From Hyphomicrobiales bacterium (GTDB taxonomy: Bacteria > Pseudomonadota > Alphaproteobacteria > Rhizobiales > Rhizobiaceae), in assembly GCA_900472785.1 (NCBI GenBank), contig UCJH01000023.1, positions 515 to 37,056 of the forward strand: a stretch of 36,542 nt of DNA, in the 5' to 3' direction. Shown in pieces: positions 33,169-36,542 of the stretch (the first letter of the stretch is position 1; every line of letters begins with the position of its first letter). The notes under the pieces were generated by a model that made no database searches, had not been told where the DNA came from, and saw only the letters and a program-made list of their open reading frames with translations. The position numbers and the translations under genes were made by a program.

Positions 33169-34422
33169 TCAGAGGATCAGGATGGCCCGGAAATCGTTGA
33201 CGTTCGTTCCGGTCGGCCCGCAGACGAACAGGTCGTCCACGGCGGCAAAGGCTGTCCATGCGTCGTTGTTCGCCAGATGCGCATCTGCCCGGATTCCGGC
33301 CTCCATCATGCGGCGGATCGTCGTTCCGTCGGCGAAGGCGCCGGCATTGTCCTCGCTGCCATCGATGCCGTCCGTATCCGCGGCCAGGGCATGGAGGCGC
33401 GACGCTCCGGAAATATGCGCGGCGAAGGACAGGAGAAATTCGGTGTTCCTCCCGCCCTTGCCTTTCCCGCGCACCGTGACGGTGGTTTCGCCGCCGGACA
33501 GAAGCACCGCAGGCGTTTGAAACGGCCTGCCGCGCTGTTCGACTTCGCGCGCAAGCGCAGCATGAAAGCTGCCGGCTTCGCGTGCTTCGCCCTCCAGCGC
33601 GTCCGAGAGGATGACGGCATTGAGGCCATGTTCGCGCGCAACGACGGCGGCTGCTTCCAGCGAGACGTTCGCGGAGGCGATCAGGTGAACCTGATGCCTT
33701 GAGAAAACCGGATCGCCGGGAACGGGGGCAGGAGCCGATGTCTTGAAATGCTGCATCATCCTGTCCGGCAGGTCGATGCGGTAGGTTTCGATCAGTCTCA
33801 GGGCTTCCCGCGCGTCGCCGTCGCTGGGGATGGTCGGGCCGGAAGAGACAAGTGCCGGATTGTCCCCCGGAATATCGGAAACGACGAATGTCACGACTTT
33901 GGCCGGATAGGCCGCGGCGGCCAGGCGGCCGCCCTTGATCCGCGAGAAATGCTTGCGGATGAGGTTCATCGCCGAGATGGGGGCGCCCGATTTCAGCAGC
34001 GCCTCGTTCAGGGTGATCTCGTCGGCGAGGTCAAAACCCTCCGGCGGGGCAGGCAAAAGCGCTGATCCGCCGCCGCACATCAAGGCAATGACGAGATCGT
34101 CCCCGGTCAGACCCTGCACCAGATCCAAAAGCCTTTCCGATGCGGCGAGGCCCGCCGCATCCGGTACGGGATGCGCGGCTTCCAGCACCTCGATCTGGTC
34201 GCAGGGAACAGCATATCCATAGCGCGTCACCACCGCGCCTTCGAGTTTCCCCGGCCAGGCTCGCTCGAGCGCGTGCGCCAACTGCGCCGACCCCTTGCCG
34301 GCGCCGACGACGATGGTGCGGCCCTTCGGCCTGTCCGGGAGGAATGTCCGGATGCCGCGATCGGGGTTTGCTGCCTCGACGGCCGCGTTGAACAGCGTAG
34401 TCAGGAGTGCCTTGGGCGTCAT
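33169..34422 (-). CDS. ttuD: Glycerate 2-kinase, MOFRL/GckA family
   Basis: This 417-residue protein is of the GckA/TtuD type, often labelled hydroxypyruvate reductase. It phosphorylates D-glycerate to 2-phosphoglycerate, feeding glyoxylate, tartrate or serine-cycle carbon into glycolysis. The N-terminal nucleotide-binding region has [16 protein letters not shown], then [19 protein letters not shown]. The C-terminal MOFRL domain has [26 protein letters not shown] and [20 protein letters not shown]. The frame is full length with no break. It lies 94 bp downstream of the LacI gene on the same strand, so it may be under that regulator's control. Confidence 0.9.
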   Translation of the reverse strand: MTPKALLTTLFNAAVEAANPDRGIRTFLPDRPKGRTIVVGAGKGSAQLAHALERAWPGKLEGAVVTRYGYAVPCDQIEVLEAAHPVPDAAGLAASERLLDLVQGLTGDDLVIALMCGGGSALLPAPPEGFDLADEITLNEALLKSGAPISAMNLIRKHFSRIKGGRLAAAAYPAKVVTFVVSDIPGDNPALVSSGPTIPSDGDAREALRLIETYRIDLPDRMMQHFKTSAPAPVPGDPVFSRHQVHLIASANVSLEAAAVVAREHGLNAVILSDALEGEAREAGSFHAALAREVEQRGRPFQTPAVLLSGGETTVTVRGKGKGGRNTEFLLSFAAHISGASRLHALAADTDGIDGSEDNAGAFADGTTIRRMMEAGIRADAHLANNDAWTAFAAVDDLFVCGPTGTNVNDFRAILIL

Positions 34423-34516
34423 GGGTCAATCCATTGTGGTCGGTCGGAACCGGGGCAGGGTGAAGCAAAATTGGTTCTCAGCCGATCGGATGCCAGCTGA
34501 TCGGGCGAGGGTCTTC

Positions 34517-35527
34517 TCATCGCGACGCCGCAGCGGTGCTGCCGCGCACGACCAGCCGCAGCGAAAGCTCGCGGATGCGCATATGCTGGCGTAGCGCTGG
34601 CGTTGCCAGCAGGTAGTCGGCTGCCAGCGTGCCCATTTCCCGGGCCGGCACATCGACGGTCGTCAATTCGGGCGTCGTCAGTTCGCCGATTTCAAGATTG
34701 TCGAATCCGAGAATGGAAACGGCGCCGGGAACCGATAGGCGCTGTTCGCGGCAGTATTTGAGTGCGCCGGCCGCCACGATATCGCTTCCGCAAAAGACGG
34801 CGGTCGGCGGTTTGTCCGCTTCCATCAGCTGGCGCATCCCGGCGCGGCCGCCCTCGACCCTGTAGGCGGATTCGATGACGGAAAGGGCGTCCACGCCCGC
34901 CTCGCGCATTTCCGCGATAAAGCCGTCCCGGCGCGAAACGGCCCGGTCGTTGTTGTCGGTTATCCCGCCGAGCATGGCGATGCGACTATGGCCGAGATCG
35001 AGCAGGTAACGCGCCGCCATGCGCCCGGCCTTGCGGTTGTCAAACCCCACGGCTGCGCCGATCTGCGTGGCTGCCGTGGTGTAGGTGAAGACATAGGCGA
35101 TCTTCCGCTGTTCGAGCAAAGCGATGGTTTCGGGGCGGTGGGCGGCACCAACCAGCACGATGGATTCCGCCCCGCGCTCGACAAGCTGCCTGACCTGATC
35201 ATATTCCATGTCGATATCGTAGGAAGAGGTGTTGATGATGAGCGACACGCCTTTATCGCCAAGGCGCGCCTGCAGGCTGTTCATCATGGCGGCATAGATC
35301 GCGTGATCGAGGGTCGGGATGACGGCGCCGGCGATGCGCGATTTCGTGGATCGCAGGGTTCGGGCCGAACCGTTCGGTACATAGGACAGGTCCATCGCTG
35401 CCTGCAGAACCTTTTCGCGGATACTGACGGCAACTTTCGGATTGTTGTTCAACACCCGCGAAACGGTTGCTGGCGAGCAGCCCGCTTTCCTCGCGACGTC
35501 GACAAGCTTGGCATCCGTATTGTCCAA
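34517..35527 (-). CDS. LacI-family transcriptional regulator
   Basis: This 336-residue repressor has the LacI helix-turn-helix at about residues 6-28 (LVDVARKAGCSPATVSRVLN) and hinge (YVPNGSARTLRSTKS). A periplasmic-binding-like sugar-sensing core follows (GVSLIINTSSYD, AAVGFDNRKAGRMAARYLLDLGHSRIAMLGG, SILGFDNLEIGELTTPELTTVDVP). The effector is unknown; co-location with glycerate kinase suggests a sugar acid, and with the divergent ligase a carboxylic acid. Two operator-like palindromes lie upstream, which fits autoregulation and control of the divergent gene. Confidence 0.93.
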   Translation of the reverse strand: MDNTDAKLVDVARKAGCSPATVSRVLNNNPKVAVSIREKVLQAAMDLSYVPNGSARTLRSTKSRIAGAVIPTLDHAIYAAMMNSLQARLGDKGVSLIINTSSYDIDMEYDQVRQLVERGAESIVLVGAAHRPETIALLEQRKIAYVFTYTTAATQIGAAVGFDNRKAGRMAARYLLDLGHSRIAMLGGITDNNDRAVSRRDGFIAEMREAGVDALSVIESAYRVEGGRAGMRQLMEADKPPTAVFCGSDIVAAGALKYCREQRLSVPGAVSILGFDNLEIGELTTPELTTVDVPAREMGTLAADYLLATPALRQHMRIRELSLRLVVRGSTAAASR

Positions 35528-35545
35528 CAGGCTTTCCTTGAGACT

Positions 35546-35561
35546 GTGAAATCGTTTTCAC
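35546..35561. promoter_or_regulatory. LacI-family operator, site 1
   Basis: GTGAAATCGTTTTCAC is a near-perfect palindrome about the central CG, with 6 of 7 positions matching in each TGAAATC/GTTTTCA half. It is the typical LacI-family consensus and begins 18 bp upstream of the LacI start codon, where bound repressor would block transcription. Confidence 0.8.
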
Positions 35562-35610
35562 GTAGCGATATCGAATTTGCATGGAAGAAATCGATAGTCA
35601 AGAACATATG

Positions 35611-35624
35611 TGAAATCGTTTTCT
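35611..35624. promoter_or_regulatory. LacI-family operator, site 2
   Basis: TGAAATCGTTTTCT shares 13 of 14 bases with the core of site 1. The two centres are 64 bp apart, about six helical turns, so both face the same side and could support a looped tetramer. It lies about 155 bp upstream of the acyl-CoA synthetase start. Confidence 0.75.
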
Positions 35625-35778
35625 CGAAATCTCTGCGGCGGAAACCTTGCGCAGGTTTCGGTGTCGGAGCTGAGGTGGATCGCTCTGTTTCAATCACCGG
35701 TGCATGGAATGGGGAGCAGTTGAATGTTGCCCCGCAAAAATGGTATTGCATTGCAGCGAAATTCCTTTCAGGCAAAGC

Positions 35779-36542
35779 ATGCTGCCGATCAGCGATACCT
35801 ATGACCATCTGCGCCGGGATTTCCGCTGGCAGATTCCCGACCGTTTCAACATTGGCGTCGCGATCAGCGATGTGTGGGCGGCGCAGGATCCGGATCGTGT
35901 CTGTCTGCAGCACTTCAGCCCGGACGGCGATCATCTTTCGCTGACCTACGGCACTTTTGCAGCGCGGTCCTCGTCCTTTGCCAACGGTCTCGTCGCGCAT
36001 GGAATTCAGCCGGGCGACAGGGTCGCAATCCTGATGCCCCAGAGTTTCGAGACGGCGATCGCCCATGCGGGCATCTATAAAACCGGCGCCATCGCCCTGC
36101 CGCTGGCTTTGCTCTTCGGCGTCGAGGCCTTGGAATACCGGCTACGCGATGCCGGCGCCTCGGCCATCGTCACCAATCGCTTCGGCTTGGAAAAGATCAC
36201 GGCCATCCGCGATCGGTTGCCGGATTTGAAGCTCGTTGTCCTGGCCGGCGAAACCGATGGCGGTTTAGAAGGTGTCGAGGCCTTCCGCAGCCTGACGGAT
36301 AATTTCTCTCCGATGTTTTCCGCCGCGGACACGACGCCGGACGATCCGGCGATGATGATCTACACGTCCGGAACGACCGGTCCGCCGAAGGGCGCGCTGC
36401 ATGGCCACCGCGTGCTTCTCGGCCATATTCCGGGCTTCCAGTTCCACCACGCCTGGCTGCCGCAGGCGGGCGATCGCATGTGGACGCCGGCCGACTGGGC
36501 CTGGGCGGGCGGGCTCCTCAACGCGCTGTTGCCGTCGTTGCT
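35779..36542 (+). CDS. AMP-forming acyl-CoA synthetase (AMP-binding enzyme), N-terminal part, cut by window edge
   Basis: This adenylating ligase activates a carboxylic acid to acyl-AMP and then acyl-CoA. From ATG 35779 (MLPISDTYDHLRRDFRWQIP) 254 codons are visible and the frame is open to the window edge. The AMP-binding signature YTSGTTGPPKGALHGH starts at Tyr195, at the expected position for this family. Upstream are the GVAISDVWAAQDPDRV and PGDRVAILMPQSFETAIAH segments. The opening resembles medium-chain/acetyl-CoA-synthetase-like proteins, but substrate cannot be judged. The divergent LacI operators make it a likely regulated target. AGG 7 nt upstream is a weak ribosome site. Confidence 0.9.
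   Translation, partial: MLPISDTYDHLRRDFRWQIPDRFNIGVAISDVWAAQDPDRVCLQHFSPDGDHLSLTYGTFAARSSSFANGLVAHGIQPGDRVAILMPQSFETAIAHAGIYKTGAIALPLALLFGVEALEYRLRDAGASAIVTNRFGLEKITAIRDRLPDLKLVVLAGETDGGLEGVEAFRSLTDNFSPMFSAADTTPDDPAMMIYTSGTTGPPKGALHGHRVLLGHIPGFQFHHAWLPQAGDRMWTPADWAWAGGLLNALLPSL

Noticed and set aside
1..36542. tRNA/rRNA genes, IS elements, prophage, CRISPR arrays, plasmid replication genes
   Set aside because: No cloverleaf, transposase, integrase, repeat-spacer array or repABC-type gene was recognised anywhere. A covariance-model search could still reveal small RNAs.

Overview
The window looks like chromosomal DNA of an alphaproteobacterium of the order Hyphomicrobiales (Rhizobium/Agrobacterium/Sinorhizobium type). 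The DNA is GC-rich with strong G/C third-position bias. It carries CarD, PhaR-phbA-phbB, a SUV3-like helicase beside an S4-domain gene and a 7Fe ferredoxin, an IalB-family protein and an arylesterase/FtsX-type ABC cluster. This assignment is inferred from protein content; no rRNA or tRNA gene was seen. There is no IS element, prophage, CRISPR array or plasmid replication gene, so most of the window is ordinary core genome.

Layout. 1-3060: the start of a short-chain prenyl synthase (minus strand), monofunctional transglycosylase MtgA, a GST-like protein, ribosomal protein L32 and a small membrane protein. 3105-5985: the polyhydroxybutyrate module, with repressor PhaR divergent from beta-ketothiolase and acetoacetyl-CoA reductase. 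5986-6884: an unusually long gene-free stretch holding a dense cluster of GANTC sites and a diverged 63-bp direct repeat. 6885-11958: large RNA-helicase-like protein, S4 protein, ferredoxin and CarD. 12186-17665: a Gfa-type protein, TypA/BipA, an M3 oligopeptidase and a LysE exporter. 17806-23885: a Met-rich secreted protein, a MarR/MFS drug-efflux pair, argininosuccinate synthase, a PAS-GGDEF cyclase, a second LysE exporter and a DUF1287 protein. 24033-29752: RlmN, an IalB-like protein, an ECF sigma factor without an adjacent anti-sigma gene, DUF1232, pterin dehydratase, a low-molecular-weight tyrosine phosphatase, ThpR and a GDSL esterase. 29836-36542: an ABC ATPase/permease pair, glycerate kinase, a LacI regulator with two operator-like sites, and the 5' part of an acyl-CoA synthetase.

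How genes work together. phbA and phbB supply 3-hydroxybutyryl-CoA for PHB, and PhaR is the likely local repressor. The MarR gene overlaps its MFS gene and is a likely local regulator. The ABC ATPase and permease overlap by 4 bp and sit opposite a TesA-like esterase, an arrangement also known from E. coli tesA-ybbA-ybbP. The LacI gene is followed on the same strand by glycerate kinase, and its operators lie between it and the divergent acyl-CoA synthetase.

The strongest unexplained signal is non-coding. Between phbB and the helicase gene I count 17 GANTC sites (the CcrM methyltransferase target) in about 600 bp, many spaced 8-11 bp apart. The same stretch has a duplicated 63-bp block, a palindrome pair, and weak matches to CtrA and DnaA motifs near its left edge. 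All coordinates and counts were read by eye.
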